Assembly: GCF_027912415.1 (NCBI RefSeq)
Contig: NZ_CP115175.1
Coordinates: 1,984,001-2,048,000, forward strand
Reading direction: 5' to 3'
DNA: 64,000 nt
Source: Homoserinibacter sp. YIM 151385
GTDB taxonomy: Bacteria > Actinomycetota > Actinomycetes > Actinomycetales > Microbacteriaceae
A program made the translations under genes and the position numbers. The notes under the pieces were generated by a model. The model worked only from the letters and a program-made list of their open reading frames with translations, made no database searches and had not been told where the DNA came from. Of the stretch, positions 32,893 through 42,688 are shown piece after piece. Each line of letters opens with the position of its first letter. Within the stretch, counting starts at the first letter, position 1.

Positions 32893-32952
32893 GTGCCCGA
32901 ACAGCCTCGAGTGCGCCCGGAACGACGGGCGCGGTCGAGGCTGTTCGGGCAC
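32893..32952. repeat. 60-bp palindromic repeat, copy 2
   Basis: Arms of 27 nt with two mismatches around a GAACGA loop, beginning GTGCCCGAACAGCC and ending with its complement. It is 52/60 identical to the copy at 18717-18776; the outer 14 nt on each side are identical. It lies between tRNA-Leu and the fhaA promoter. Confidence 0.85.
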
Positions 32953-33075
32953 TTTCGGCAGGGGCGCCCGCGGCGGCACCCGCCACGCAGAACGACCGGT
33001 CCGCAGGTTCACCCCGAACCCCGAGCCCAGCCGACTAGTCTCTTCTGAGATCGTTCCAGGCCGAGAGGGAGATCC

Positions 33076-33786
33076 TTGGGGATTCTCGACAACTTCGAGA
33101 AAGGTCTCGAGCGCGCCGTCAACGGCGCCTTCGCGAAGACCTTCAAGAGCGGCCTGCAGCCTCTCGAGGTCACAGCCGCGCTCCGCCGGGAGCTCGACAC
33201 GAAGGCCGCCGTCGTCGCGCGCGACCGCATCCTCGTCCCCAACCGCTTCCGGGTGCGCCTCGCCGCCGCCGACCACGAGCGCTTCGTCGCCCTCGGCCCC
33301 GCCCTGCTCGACGAGTTCACGCAGCTCGTCCAGCAGCACGCCGCCGCGCAGCACTACTCCTTCGCGGGCGGGATCTCGATCCAGCTCGTGCAGGACGGCT
33401 CGCTGAGCACCGGCATGGTCCGCGTCGAGTCCGACAACATGAAGGGCGCCGTCACCTGGACGCCCGTGCTCGACATCAACGGCAAGCGCTACCCGCTCAC
33501 GAAGGGCCGCACGATCATCGGCCGGGGATCGGATGCGGACATCACCGTGGACGACACCGGCATCTCCCGCAAGCACGTCGAGATCCTCTGGGACGGCAAG
33601 CGCGGCCAGGTCAACGACCTCGGCTCGACGAACGGCTCGAAGCTCAACGGGCAGAAGCTGGGCCAGGCGCCGCTCGAGCCGGACTCGGTGATCGACCTCG
33701 GCCGGACGCGGATCGTCTTCCGGGTCCTCGCGCAGTCCTCCGACGTCGACCAGTTCGCCGACCTCCGGACGGAGGGCGGCCGTTGA
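33076..33786 (+). CDS. fhaA: FhaA: DUF3662 and FHA domain protein
   Basis: 236 residues. Residues 1-110 are the DUF3662 domain (GILDNFEKGLERAVNGAFAK, then QPLEVTAALRRELD), a linker follows, and an FHA domain fills residues 145-225 with the phosphothreonine-binding GRGSDADI, SRKHVEI and GSTNGSKLNG. It reads signals from PknA/PknB and helps regulate peptidoglycan precursor export and polar growth in related bacteria. The TTG at 33076 has a strong AGAGGGAG site. It is first in a seven-gene operon. The linker is shorter than in mycobacterial FhaA. Confidence 0.93.
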   Translation: MGILDNFEKGLERAVNGAFAKTFKSGLQPLEVTAALRRELDTKAAVVARDRILVPNRFRVRLAAADHERFVALGPALLDEFTQLVQQHAAAQHYSFAGGISIQLVQDGSLSTGMVRVESDNMKGAVTWTPVLDINGKRYPLTKGRTIIGRGSDADITVDDTGISRKHVEILWDGKRGQVNDLGSTNGSKLNGQKLGQAPLEPDSVIDLGRTRIVFRVLAQSSDVDQFADLRTEGGR

Positions 33787-34331
33787 GCGAGCTCACCCTG
33801 CTGGTCCTCCGGATCGCGTTCCTCATCCTCATGTGGGGCTTCGTCTTCTTCATCGTCTACACGCTCCGCTCCGACCTGTTCGGCCAGCGCGCGCGGAAGA
33901 TGCCCGCGGAGTCGGAGTACCCGAGCTCGCCGATGAGCTCGCGCCCCGAGCCCTCCGGCGCGGCCGCATCCCCCTCCACCCCGCCGCTCGCCCTCCCGAC
34001 CGAGCCGGTCGGCCGGGCCGTGCCCGCCGCCTCCGATCGCACCGCGCGCCGCCTCGTCATCACGAGCGGCCCGCGCGCCGGCATCGAGATCGACCTGCCC
34101 GCCGAGCAGCTCACGATCGGCCGCTCGAGCGAGTCGGGCCTCGTGATCCGCGACGACTACACCTCGACGCACCACGCGCGCCTCATGCTCTGGAACGACC
34201 AGTGGGTGGTCCAGGATCTAGACTCGACGAACGGCACCTTCCTCGACGGCCAGCGCGTCACACTCCCGACGCCCATCCCCATGAACTCATCCGTGACCAT
34301 CGGCAAGACCAGCTTCGAGCTGCGGCGGTGA
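33783..34331 (+). CDS. fhaB: FhaB/FipA: membrane-anchored FHA domain protein
   Basis: 182 residues. One N-terminal transmembrane helix (LTLLVLRIAFLILMWGFVFF) is followed by a Pro/Ser linker and a C-terminal FHA domain with GRSSESGLVI, STHHARLML and DSTNGTFLDG. It links serine/threonine kinase signalling to the division and elongation machinery. The TTG start overlaps the fhaA stop (TTGA). Confidence 0.92.
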   Translation: MSELTLLVLRIAFLILMWGFVFFIVYTLRSDLFGQRARKMPAESEYPSSPMSSRPEPSGAAASPSTPPLALPTEPVGRAVPAASDRTARRLVITSGPRAGIEIDLPAEQLTIGRSSESGLVIRDDYTSTHHARLMLWNDQWVVQDLDSTNGTFLDGQRVTLPTPIPMNSSVTIGKTSFELRR

Positions 34332-35575
34332 CCTTGGCGACCCCCACGAGCGCGGCCGTCTCCCATGTCGGCAAGATCCGGTCCAGCAACCAGGATTCCG
34401 GCTACACGGGCCGGCACCTCTTCCTCGTGGCGGACGGCATGGGCGGCCACGCGGGCGGCGACGTCGCCTCCGCGATCGCGGCGAAGCGCATCGCCGAGGC
34501 CGACCGCGAGTACGAGTCGGCGACGGATGCGGAGTTCGCCCTCCAGTCGGCGCTCATCGCCGCGAACTCGCTGCTCGCCGAGACCGTCTTCGAGCACTCC
34601 GAGCTCACCGGCATGGGCACGACGGTGTCGGGGCTCGTCCGCGTCGGCGATCAGATCGCGATGGCGCACATCGGCGACAGCCGCATCTACCTGTACCGCG
34701 ACGACGAGCTCTCGCAGATCAGCGCCGACCACACCTTCGTGCAGCGCCTCGTCGACTCGGGCCGCATCACGCCGGAGGAGGCGGCGGTCCACCCGCGGCG
34801 CTCGGTGCTCATGCGGGTGCTCGGGGATGTCGACGCCGCCCCCGAGATCGACACCTCCATCCTGACGACCCTCCCCGGCGACCGGTGGCTGGTCTGCTCG
34901 GACGGCCTCTCCAGCTACGTCTCCGACGAGAAGATCGCCGCGATCCTCGCGAGCGCACCCCGGACGCAGGACGCCGCCGACCGGCTCGTCCGCGAGAGCC
35001 TCGACCACGGCGCCCCCGACAACGTGACGGTCGTCCTCCTCGACATCACCGACGACGAGGACGCGCCGCTCGCCCGGCCGGAGCTGGTCGGCTCCGCGAG
35101 CCAGCCGCTCAGCTTCGAGGCCGAGACGACGCGGCGGCCGCTCAACCTGCCGACGCTGCTGCTGCATCCCCTCAAGGCGACGAAGCCCGATCCCTCCCAC
35201 TTCGAGCCGGAGAGCGAGGACTACCTCGTCGAGCTCATCGAGGAGGACAAGCGGCGGGCCCGACGTCGGCGGATCGCGTGGCTGTCGATGGTGGCGGTCG
35301 CGATCGCGGCGATCGTCGCGGCGGCCCTCCTCGCCTACCAGTGGACGCAGGCGCACTACTTCGTCGGCGAGGACGAGGGCCGCGTCGCGATCTTCCAGGG
35401 CGTCCAGCAGGACATCGGGCCGATCCCGCTCTCGAGCGTCTACCAGACGACGACGATCGAGCTCTCGGAGCTCCCGAGCTTCCAGCGACAGTCCGTCGAG
35501 GCGACCATCAGCGCCGACAACCTCCGCGAGGCGAACGACATCGTCGCCCGCCTCGCCTCGGCCGCGGGTCAGTAG
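34328..35575 (+). CDS. pstP: PP2C-type serine/threonine phosphatase PstP
   Basis: 415 residues. The PP2C domain (1-240) carries the metal-binding motifs SNQDS, VADGMGGHAGGDVAS, GDSRIYLYRD and CSDGLSSYV plus DNVTVVLLD. A linker leads to one transmembrane helix at about 316-340 and a short outer segment. It dephosphorylates PknA/PknB and their targets. The GTG at 34328 overlaps the fhaB stop (GTGA); a longer open frame upstream is antisense noise of fhaB. Confidence 0.94.
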   Translation: MTLATPTSAAVSHVGKIRSSNQDSGYTGRHLFLVADGMGGHAGGDVASAIAAKRIAEADREYESATDAEFALQSALIAANSLLAETVFEHSELTGMGTTVSGLVRVGDQIAMAHIGDSRIYLYRDDELSQISADHTFVQRLVDSGRITPEEAAVHPRRSVLMRVLGDVDAAPEIDTSILTTLPGDRWLVCSDGLSSYVSDEKIAAILASAPRTQDAADRLVRESLDHGAPDNVTVVLLDITDDEDAPLARPELVGSASQPLSFEAETTRRPLNLPTLLLHPLKATKPDPSHFEPESEDYLVELIEEDKRRARRRRIAWLSMVAVAIAAIVAAALLAYQWTQAHYFVGEDEGRVAIFQGVQQDIGPIPLSSVYQTTTIELSELPSFQRQSVEATISADNLREANDIVARLASAAGQ

Positions 35576-35576
35576 C

Positions 35577-36986
35577 GTGACGGCCGCGACGACCCCCCGC
35601 CCGATCGACGCGAGTCCCCGCACCTCGCTCACCGGGACGATCCGCATCCGCCTCCGTCAGCCGGCCCGACTGCGCAATCGCGAGCTCGTGATGCTCGTCA
35701 TCTCGATCCTCCTCGCCGGCGCCGCGCTGCTCCTCGTGCAGCTGGGCGCCCAGGGGCAGCCCGACGCCGGCATGCTCGCCGCCTTCGGCCTGCTCGCGGC
35801 GCTCGTGCTCGTCGTCCACATCGTGCTGCGCGTGACCGCGCCCGACGCCGACCCCTTCCTCGTGCCGATCGCGTTCCTCCTCAACGGCGTCGGCATCGCC
35901 GAGATCTCGCGCATCGACATCGCCGAGGGGCTCCTCGGCTGGGATGCGGCGGCCGTCCGGCAGATCGTGTGGGCGGTCATCGCGATCGTCGCCGCGGTCG
36001 CCGTGCTGCTCGTGGTGCGCAACCACCGCGTCCTCGCCCGATACCGCTACATCGCCATGTTCACGGGCATCGCACTGCTGCTCCTGCCGATGCTGCCGGG
36101 CATCGGCCGCGAGATCTCGGGGGCGCGGGTCTGGATCCGCCTCGGCCCGATGTCGTTCCAGCCGGGCGAGATCGCGAAGATCGCGCTCGCCGTGTTCTTC
36201 GCCGGCTACCTCGTGACGGCGCGCGAGTCGCTCTCGATGGTGGGCCGCAAGCTCCTGTGGATGCGGTTCCCGCGGGTCCGCGACCTGGGCCCGATCCTCA
36301 TCATCTGGATCGCGGCGATGGGCGTCATCGTGTTCCAGCGCGACCTCGGCACGGCGCTGCTCTACTTCGGCATCTTCCTCGTCATGATCTACGTCGCGAC
36401 GGGTCGCCTCAGCTGGGTGCTCCTCGGGCTCGGGATGTTCGGGGCGGGCGCGCTCGTCGCCTCGAGCACGCTCACCTACGTGCAGGGGCGCTTCCACACC
36501 TGGCTCGACGCCTTCGACAACGACGTGTTCACGGCCGACGGCGGCTCGTTCCAGGTCGTGCAGGGCATCTTCGGCCTCGCGAACGGCGGTCTCGTCGGCA
36601 CGGGCCTCGGCCGGGGCCGCCCCGACCTCGTGCCGCTCGCGGAGAGCGACTTCATCATCTCGAGCCTCGGCGAGGAGCTCGGCCTCATCGGGCTCTTCGC
36701 GATCCTCGCGCTCTACCTGCTGCTCGTCTCGCGCGGCTTCCGCATCGGCTTCAGCGGACAGGACGACTTCGGCCGCCTCCTCGCGGTCGGCCTCGCCTTC
36801 GTCATCGCGCTCCAGGTCTTCATCGTCATCGGCGGCGTGACCCGCGTCATCCCGCTCACCGGCCTCACCACCCCGTTCCTCGCGGCGGGCGGCTCCTCCC
36901 TCGTCGCCAACTGGATGATCGTGGCGCTGCTCCTGCGGCTCTCCGACACCGTCCGCAACCAGCCGAGGCTGGTGATCGACTCGTGA
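35577..36986 (+). CDS. rodA: RodA/FtsW family peptidoglycan glycosyltransferase
   Basis: 469 residues with about twelve helices and the SEDS signatures: GARVWIRLGPMSFQPGEIAKIALAVFF, FQRDLGTALLYFGIFLVM and FIISSLGEELGLIG, then PLTGLTTPFLAAGGSSL. SEDS proteins polymerise lipid II and work with a partner class B PBP, here the next gene, which overlaps by four bases. The N-terminal 40 residues are cytosolic. The GTG start lies one base after the pstP stop. Confidence 0.94.
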   Translation: MTAATTPRPIDASPRTSLTGTIRIRLRQPARLRNRELVMLVISILLAGAALLLVQLGAQGQPDAGMLAAFGLLAALVLVVHIVLRVTAPDADPFLVPIAFLLNGVGIAEISRIDIAEGLLGWDAAAVRQIVWAVIAIVAAVAVLLVVRNHRVLARYRYIAMFTGIALLLLPMLPGIGREISGARVWIRLGPMSFQPGEIAKIALAVFFAGYLVTARESLSMVGRKLLWMRFPRVRDLGPILIIWIAAMGVIVFQRDLGTALLYFGIFLVMIYVATGRLSWVLLGLGMFGAGALVASSTLTYVQGRFHTWLDAFDNDVFTADGGSFQVVQGIFGLANGGLVGTGLGRGRPDLVPLAESDFIISSLGEELGLIGLFAILALYLLLVSRGFRIGFSGQDDFGRLLAVGLAFVIALQVFIVIGGVTRVIPLTGLTTPFLAAGGSSLVANWMIVALLLRLSDTVRNQPRLVIDS

Positions 36987-38434
36987 ACAAGGAGCTCCGC
37001 CGGGTCAGCTTCGTCGTGCTGCTGATGTTCCTCGCCCTCTTCGGCTCGTCGACCTTCATCCAGGTCTTCCAGCAGGACTCGCTGCGCGCCGACAGCCGGA
37101 ACACCCGCACCCTCTACGACAGCTACTCGCGCGAGCGCGGCCCGATCCTCGTCGGCGGGGAGGCGATCGCGGAGAGCACGCCGGTCGACGACCAGTACCG
37201 CTTCCAGCGCAGCTACGCCGACCGGATCTACTCGCCGGTGACCGGCTACTTCACGCTCAACCAGGGCAACACGGGCATCGAGGGCGCGCTCAACGACTAC
37301 CTCTCGGGCTCGAGCAACGAGCAGTTCCTCGACCAGCTCAACGCGACCATCACCGGCCAGGACCCGAAGGGCGCGGCGGTCTCGCTGAGCCTCGACCCCG
37401 AGGTCCAGCGGGCGGCCTGGGATGCGCTCGAGGGCAAGAAGGGCGCGGTCGTGGCGATCGAGCCGGCGACGGGCCGGATCCTCGCGATGGTGTCCCGCCC
37501 GACCTTCGACGCCGACGTCTTCGCGGTCCACGATTCCGGCTCCGTCATCCAGAGCTACGACCAGCTGCTCGCGGATGCGGACCAGCCGCTCCAGAACCGG
37601 GCGATCGCGGGCGACCTCAACCCCCCGGGCTCGGTCTTCAAGCTCGTCGTCACGGCTGCCGCCCTCGAGAGCGGCCGCTACACGCCCGAGGACGCCTTCG
37701 ACAACCCCGCGCAGCTCACGCTCCCCGGCACCTCGAGCGTCATCACGAACTCGAGCGGCGGCACCTGCGGCGGCGGCGCCGAGGCGACGATCGCGACGGC
37801 CCTGCGGCTCAGCTGCAACATCCCCTTCGCGGAGCTGGGCCGCGAGCTCGGCTGGCAGGCAATCTCCGACCAGGCGAAGGCCTTCGGCTTCGAGCAGGAT
37901 CTCCGCATCCCGCTCAAGGTGACGCCGAGCGTGTATCCGCCGACGGAGAGCGAGGCGCAGACGATGCTCTCCGCCTTCGGCCAGGCGAGCGACCGCGTCA
38001 CCCCGCTGCAGATGGCGATGGTCTCGGCGGCGGTCGCCAACGACGGCCGGCTGATGAAGCCGGATCTCGTCGACGAGATCACGGCCCCGGATCTCTCGGT
38101 GCTGGAGGGCTTCGAGCCCGAGGTCCTGAGCGAGCCGATCAGCCCGGAGACGGCGGCGACGATGACCCAGATGATGGTGCAGGGCGTGACGAACGGCGCG
38201 GCCAGCAATGCAAGAATTGACGGCGTCGACGTCGCCGGCAAGACGGGAACCGCCGAGAACGGCGAGGGCGAGCCGTACACCCTCTGGTTCTCGGGGTTCG
38301 CTCCGGCCGACGACCCTCAGGTCGCGGTCGCGGTCGTAGTGGAGGACGGCGGCGGGATGGGACAGGACGGCTTCGGCAACCTGCTCGCAGCTCCCGTCGC
38401 CAAGAGTGTGATTGAGGCGGTGCTGAGCAGATGA
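36983..38434 (+). CDS. pbpA: Class B penicillin-binding protein PbpA
   Basis: 483 residues: a membrane anchor ([20 protein letters not shown]), a dimerisation region, then the transpeptidase domain with Ser217 in PPGSVFK, SCN at 277-279 and KTGTAE from residue 420. It cross-links peptidoglycan in partnership with RodA. The GTG overlaps rodA and the stop overlaps pknA (ATGA), so the whole group is coupled. All motifs are intact. Confidence 0.94.
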   Translation: MNKELRRVSFVVLLMFLALFGSSTFIQVFQQDSLRADSRNTRTLYDSYSRERGPILVGGEAIAESTPVDDQYRFQRSYADRIYSPVTGYFTLNQGNTGIEGALNDYLSGSSNEQFLDQLNATITGQDPKGAAVSLSLDPEVQRAAWDALEGKKGAVVAIEPATGRILAMVSRPTFDADVFAVHDSGSVIQSYDQLLADADQPLQNRAIAGDLNPPGSVFKLVVTAAALESGRYTPEDAFDNPAQLTLPGTSSVITNSSGGTCGGGAEATIATALRLSCNIPFAELGRELGWQAISDQAKAFGFEQDLRIPLKVTPSVYPPTESEAQTMLSAFGQASDRVTPLQMAMVSAAVANDGRLMKPDLVDEITAPDLSVLEGFEPEVLSEPISPETAATMTQMMVQGVTNGAASNARIDGVDVAGKTGTAENGEGEPYTLWFSGFAPADDPQVAVAVVVEDGGGMGQDGFGNLLAAPVAKSVIEAVLSR

Positions 38435-40098
38435 GACCCTCCAGCGGGCTCACCTTCGGTGGTCGATACCAGTTGTCGTCGCGGATCGCGATCGGCGGCA
38501 TGGGCGAGGTGTGGCAGGCGACCGATCTCGTGATCGGGCGCACGGTCGCCATCAAGATCCTCAAGGACGAGTACCTCGGCGATCCGGGCTTCCTGGAGCG
38601 CTTCCGCGCGGAGGCCCGTCACGCGGCGCTCGTCAACCACGAGGGCATCGCGAACGTCTTCGACTACGGCGAGGAGGACGGCTCGGCCTTCCTCGTGATG
38701 GAGCTCGTCCCCGGCGAGGCGCTCAGCGCGGTGCTCGAGCGGGAGCGCGTGCTCTCGACCGACCGCGTCATGGACATCGTCGCCCAGACCGCGTCCGCCC
38801 TCCAGGCCGCGCACCAGGCGGGCCTCGTGCACCGCGACATCAAGCCGGGCAACCTCCTCATGACGCCCGACGGCCGCGTGAAGATCACCGACTTCGGCAT
38901 CGCGCGCATCGCCGACCAGGTGCCGCTGACCGCGACCGGACAGGTCATGGGCACGGTCCAGTACCTCTCGCCCGAGCAGGCGAGCGGCCAGCCCGCCTCC
39001 GCCGCGACCGACATCTACTCGCTCGGCATCGTCGCGTACGAGGCGCTCGCGGGCCGTCGCCCCTTCACGGGCGAGTCGCAGGTCGCGATCGCGATGGCGC
39101 AGATCAACGAGGCCCCGCCGGAGCTCCCGGTGACGGTGAGCGAGCCGGTGCGCAACCTCGTCTACACCTCGATCTCGAAGAAGCCCGAGGACCGCCCGGC
39201 CTCCTCGGCGCACCTCGCACGCGCCGCGCAGGCGCTGCGGCGCGGGGATGTCGCGGGCGCGATCGCGGCCGTCCCCGGTGTCGCGGGCGCGAACCCGATC
39301 GACGTCCCCAACTACGGCCAGACGCAGGCGACGCGCGTGCTCACGGGCGCGAACGGCGCGGCGACGACGGCGACCGACGTCCCGATCGAGGAGGAGAAGA
39401 AGCGCAGCCCGTGGTTCTGGCCGCTCATCGCGATCGTCTCGGTGCTCGCGGTGGCGCTCATCGCGCTGATCCTGGTGCTCGCGCTGCAGCCGCAGGGCGA
39501 CCCGACGCCCTCGCCCTCGAACTCCTCGGCGACACCCGAGCCGACGCGGGCGTCCCCGTCGCCGACGCCGACCGAGACCGAGGACGAGACGATCCGCATC
39601 GACGCCTCCGACTACGAGGGGCTGACGGTGCAGGATGCGCGGAGCCGCCTCGACCAGCTCGGCGGCGAGTTCTCGTACACGCAGACGACGGGCTCGGCGG
39701 CGCCGCGCCCCGATCTCGTCGGCCGGGTGCAGACGATCGCGCCCGACGGCAACGTCGCGCGGAACGCGGCCCTCGAGATCCGCGTGTACGGCGCCTTCCC
39801 GACGCCGAGCGCTCCCGCCACCCCGACGACGCCGAACGCGCAGCCGGCGGCGGACGAGACGATCACGATCAGCTGGGCGGCGTACCGGGGCTGCCCGAGC
39901 GGCTTCGCCCTCTCCGGCTACGAGTTCACCTCGACCGGCCCGATCTCGCTCGGCACGGGCAACCCGGTGACGGCCGCGGCGACGAGCATGCAGGCCACCT
40001 TCGAGGGCCCCGGCCAGGCGACCGTGACCTTCCACGCGATCTGCGGCGGCGAGATCTCGAGTGCGGAGTCGGGCTCGCTGAGCATCACCGCCCAGTGA
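38431..40098 (+). CDS. pknA: Ser/Thr kinase PknA with PASTA-like and extra extracellular domain
   Basis: 555 residues. The kinase domain (about 12-270) has the glycine loop AIGGMGEV, Lys42 in [15 protein letters not shown] and DFGIA. A juxtamembrane segment rich in threonine leads to one helix (about 327-352). Outside are a Ser/Pro/Thr linker, one PASTA-like repeat ([17 protein letters not shown]) and a second domain of about 80 residues with two cysteines (RGCPSG, AICGGE), probably disulphide-linked. Mycobacterial PknA has no PASTA domain, so this outer part is notable. It senses cell-wall state and phosphorylates growth and division proteins. Confidence 0.93.
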   Translation: MRPSSGLTFGGRYQLSSRIAIGGMGEVWQATDLVIGRTVAIKILKDEYLGDPGFLERFRAEARHAALVNHEGIANVFDYGEEDGSAFLVMELVPGEALSAVLERERVLSTDRVMDIVAQTASALQAAHQAGLVHRDIKPGNLLMTPDGRVKITDFGIARIADQVPLTATGQVMGTVQYLSPEQASGQPASAATDIYSLGIVAYEALAGRRPFTGESQVAIAMAQINEAPPELPVTVSEPVRNLVYTSISKKPEDRPASSAHLARAAQALRRGDVAGAIAAVPGVAGANPIDVPNYGQTQATRVLTGANGAATTATDVPIEEEKKRSPWFWPLIAIVSVLAVALIALILVLALQPQGDPTPSPSNSSATPEPTRASPSPTPTETEDETIRIDASDYEGLTVQDARSRLDQLGGEFSYTQTTGSAAPRPDLVGRVQTIAPDGNVARNAALEIRVYGAFPTPSAPATPTTPNAQPAADETITISWAAYRGCPSGFALSGYEFTSTGPISLGTGNPVTAAATSMQATFEGPGQATVTFHAICGGEISSAESGSLSITAQ

Positions 40099-40161
40099 GC
40101 CCCGAGGGGGATCGTGAGCTGATCGAGACGCGCGACACGGGATCCGCGCGGGCCCGGCGGC

Positions 40162-40167
40162 TACACT
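40162..40167 (+). promoter_or_regulatory. Possible internal -10 for pknB
   Basis: TACACT lies 34 bp before the GTG of pknB, in the 103-bp gap after pknA, the only real gap in the operon. It could give pknB its own transcript; no clear -35 was found. Confidence 0.35.
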
Positions 40168-40201
40168 GATCTGGCATTCCCCGACCCCGCCTGGAGCCCT
40201 T

Positions 40202-41920
40202 GTGACCGATCGCATGACGGAGCGCGTCCGCATCCTCGCGGGCCGCTACCAGGTCGGCGACCTCCTGGGGCGCGGCGGCATGGCCGACGTGTACGAGGGC
40301 AGCGACTCGCGGCTGGGCCGCAAGGTCGCGATCAAGCTCCTCAAGCCGACCCTCGCGAACGATCCGGCCTTCCGGAGCCGCTTCCGCCAGGAGGCGCAGT
40401 CGGCCTCGCGCATGGCGCACCCGACGATCGTGCGGGTCTACGACGCCGGCGAGGAGACGATCCGCGACGACTCGGGCGTCGAGGTGCAGGTGCCCTTCAT
40501 CGTCATGGAGTACGTCGAGGGGCGTCTGCTCAGCGACATGATCGCCGACGGCCCGCTCGCTCCCGAGCGCGCCGTGAAGATCATGGACGGCGTGCTCACG
40601 GCCCTCGAGTACTCGCATCGCGCGGGCGTCGTGCACCGCGACATCAAGCCGGGCAACATCATGGTGACCGCCGCCGGCCAGGTGAAGGTCATGGACTTCG
40701 GCATCGCCCGCGCCATCTCCGACTCGGCGGCGACGATCGCGCAGACGAGCGCGATCCTCGGCACGGCGCAGTACTTCTCGCCCGAGCAGGCCCGCGGCGA
40801 GTCCGTCGACGCCCGCACCGACCTCTACTCGGCGGGCATCGTCCTCTACGAGATGCTCACCGGACGTCCGCCATTCTCCGGCGGCACCGCGGTCGCCGTC
40901 GCATACCAGCACCTCAGCGAGGCGCCCGTGCCGCCGGCGACGCTCGTCCCGGCGGTCTCCCCCGCCCTCAACGCGGTCGTGCTCCGCGCGCTCGCGAAGG
41001 ACCGCTTCGAGCGCTTCCAGTCGGCGGTCGACTTCCGCGAGGATGTGGATGTCGCCGTCGAGGGCAAGGTCCCGGATCGTGCCCCGGGCGGTCGCGACGA
41101 CGACTTCTCGACGACGCTGTTCGGGGTCAACCCGAGCGCCTCGGCCGGTTCCGCCGCGACGCTGCGCCGGCTCTCCGCCGATGAGGACGACCGCGTGCCG
41201 CGCACGCAGAGCCGCCCGCCGGTCGCCTGGATCTGGGCGGGCATCTCGCTCATGGCGATCGTCGTGGTCGTCACGCTCGTCTGGGTCTTCAACCTCACGC
41301 CGCCGTCGCTCAACAGCGGCAATGTCGCGATCCGCGTGCCGGACGTCGCGGGCATGACCTTCGAGCAGGCCGAGGCCGAGCTCACGAAGACCAACCTCCG
41401 CGCCGTGCAGGTGCAGGTCGTCGACGAGGAGGTGCCGGCCGGTCAGGTGATCAAGTCCCAGCCGGGGCCGGATGTCGTGGTGCCGCCGCAGCAGCAGATC
41501 ACGCTGACCGTGTCGTCGGGAACGGAGATGGTCCGCATCCCCGACGTGTCCTACAAGTCGGCGAAGAAGGCGGCCGCGGCGCTGAAGAAGGCGGGGCTCG
41601 CCGTCGGCGAGACCCGCAAGGAGAACTCCCCGAACGTGCCCGAGGGCGTCGCGATCGGCACGGAGCCTGCCGCCGGCGCGAGCGAGGTGCACAAGGGGCA
41701 GGAGGTCACGCTGATCGTGTCGACCGGTCGCATCTCGATCCCGGATGTGACGGGCAAGTCGATCGACGAGGCGCAGACGACCCTGAGCGGCGCCCAGTAT
41801 CAGCTCACCGTGAAGGTCATCGCGGATCGGGGCTGCGGCGGGCGCGCGGTCTCGGCGCAGTCGCTCAAGGGCGAGCAGGCGCAGAAGTCGGCGGTCGAGC
41901 TCACCTACTGCGCGGGCTGA
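40202..41920 (+). CDS. pknB: Ser/Thr kinase PknB with three PASTA repeats
   Basis: 572 residues. The kinase domain (about 14-275) has [28 protein letters not shown] and DFGIARAI; a juxtamembrane linker leads to the helix VAWIWAGISLMAIVVVVTLV (about 341-360). Three PASTA repeats start near residues 383 (IRVPDVAGMTFEQAEAEL), 451 (VRIPDVSYKSAKKAAAAL) and 516 (ISIPDVTGKSIDEAQTTL). The last one carries two cysteines (RGCGG and the final YCAG). PASTA repeats bind muropeptides or lipid II at growth sites. GTG 40202 or ATG 40214 may start it. Its last 20 bases overlap the converging pabA-like gene. Confidence 0.94.
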   Translation: MTDRMTERVRILAGRYQVGDLLGRGGMADVYEGSDSRLGRKVAIKLLKPTLANDPAFRSRFRQEAQSASRMAHPTIVRVYDAGEETIRDDSGVEVQVPFIVMEYVEGRLLSDMIADGPLAPERAVKIMDGVLTALEYSHRAGVVHRDIKPGNIMVTAAGQVKVMDFGIARAISDSAATIAQTSAILGTAQYFSPEQARGESVDARTDLYSAGIVLYEMLTGRPPFSGGTAVAVAYQHLSEAPVPPATLVPAVSPALNAVVLRALAKDRFERFQSAVDFREDVDVAVEGKVPDRAPGGRDDDFSTTLFGVNPSASAGSAATLRRLSADEDDRVPRTQSRPPVAWIWAGISLMAIVVVVTLVWVFNLTPPSLNSGNVAIRVPDVAGMTFEQAEAELTKTNLRAVQVQVVDEEVPAGQVIKSQPGPDVVVPPQQQITLTVSSGTEMVRIPDVSYKSAKKAAAALKKAGLAVGETRKENSPNVPEGVAIGTEPAAGASEVHKGQEVTLIVSTGRISIPDVTGKSIDEAQTTLSGAQYQLTVKVIADRGCGGRAVSAQSLKGEQAQKSAVELTYCAG

Positions 41921-42533
41921 GCCCCGCGCCGAGCGCCGCGGCGCCGTCGAGCCCGATCCCCTCGAGCCAGTTGCCGAGCAGTCGGTGGCCGCCTTCGGTG
42001 AGCACGGCCTCGGGGTGGAACTGCACCCCCTCGGCCGGGAGCTCGCGGTGGCGCACGCCCATGACGACGCCGCCGTCCGTCCGCGAGACGACCTCCAGCT
42101 CGGGCGGCAGACTCGACTCCTCGACCGCGAGCGAGTGGTATCGGGTCGCCGCGAAGGGACTCGGGATCCCGGCGTAGAGCGCGCCCCCGTCGTGGACGAC
42201 GCGGGAGGTCATGCCGTGCACGAGCTCGGGCGCGTGCCCGACCCGGGCGCCGAGCACCTCGGCGAGGATCTGGTGTCCGAGGCAGACGCCGAGCAGCGGC
42301 AGTCGCGTCTCGAGCGCGGCGCGCACCAGCTCCGGCGCGCGGCCCGCCGCCGCCGGGGTCCCAGGTCCCGGGGAGACCAGGATGCCGTCCAGCCCGCGCA
42401 GGACGGCCGGACCTTCGCCGGCCTCCACGGCATCCGACCGCCGGACCGCGACCTCGGCCCCGAGCTCGCGCAGGTAGGCGACGAGGGTGAAGACGAAGCT
42501 GTCGTCGTTGTCGACGACGAGCACACGCGTCAT
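41901..42533 (-). CDS. Glutamine amidotransferase, PabA/TrpG type
   Basis: 210 residues of a class I amidotransferase with Cys84 in GVCLGHQ, and the His/Glu pair in VQFHPEAVLT; the opening VLVVDNDDSFVFTLVAYL and VSPGPGTP are typical of component II of aminodeoxychorismate or anthranilate synthase. It supplies ammonia from glutamine for folate or tryptophan synthesis. The synthase partner is not in the window, so PabA versus TrpG is open. ATG 42533 overlaps the stop of the small membrane gene (ATGA). Confidence 0.88.
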   Translation of the reverse strand: MTRVLVVDNDDSFVFTLVAYLRELGAEVAVRRSDAVEAGEGPAVLRGLDGILVSPGPGTPAAAGRAPELVRAALETRLPLLGVCLGHQILAEVLGARVGHAPELVHGMTSRVVHDGGALYAGIPSPFAATRYHSLAVEESSLPPELEVVSRTDGGVVMGVRHRELPAEGVQFHPEAVLTEGGHRLLGNWLEGIGLDGAAALGAGLSPRSR

Positions 42534-42688
42534 CCGCCGACCGTGACCTCCTGCGGCGCCACGAACTGATCGACCCAGGGGAACACCCAGAGGATCAGCG
42601 CCGCGACGGCCGCAGCCGCGAGGACGAGCAGGATGAGGACGCGGACCCACCAGGGCCCGGGGAGGATCCGCCAGAGCGCGCCGTACAT
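42530..42688 (-). CDS. 52-residue single-helix membrane protein between sortase and pabA-like gene
   Basis: MYGALWRILPGPWWVRVLIL opens a protein with one transmembrane helix and a short outer end (VDQFVAPQEVTVGG). Its start overlaps the sortase stop by one base (TGATG) and its stop overlaps the next ATG by four, so it is firmly placed in the operon although very short. Function unknown; a sortase-associated role is a guess. Confidence 0.75.
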   Translation of the reverse strand: MYGALWRILPGPWWVRVLILLVLAAAAVAALILWVFPWVDQFVAPQEVTVGG

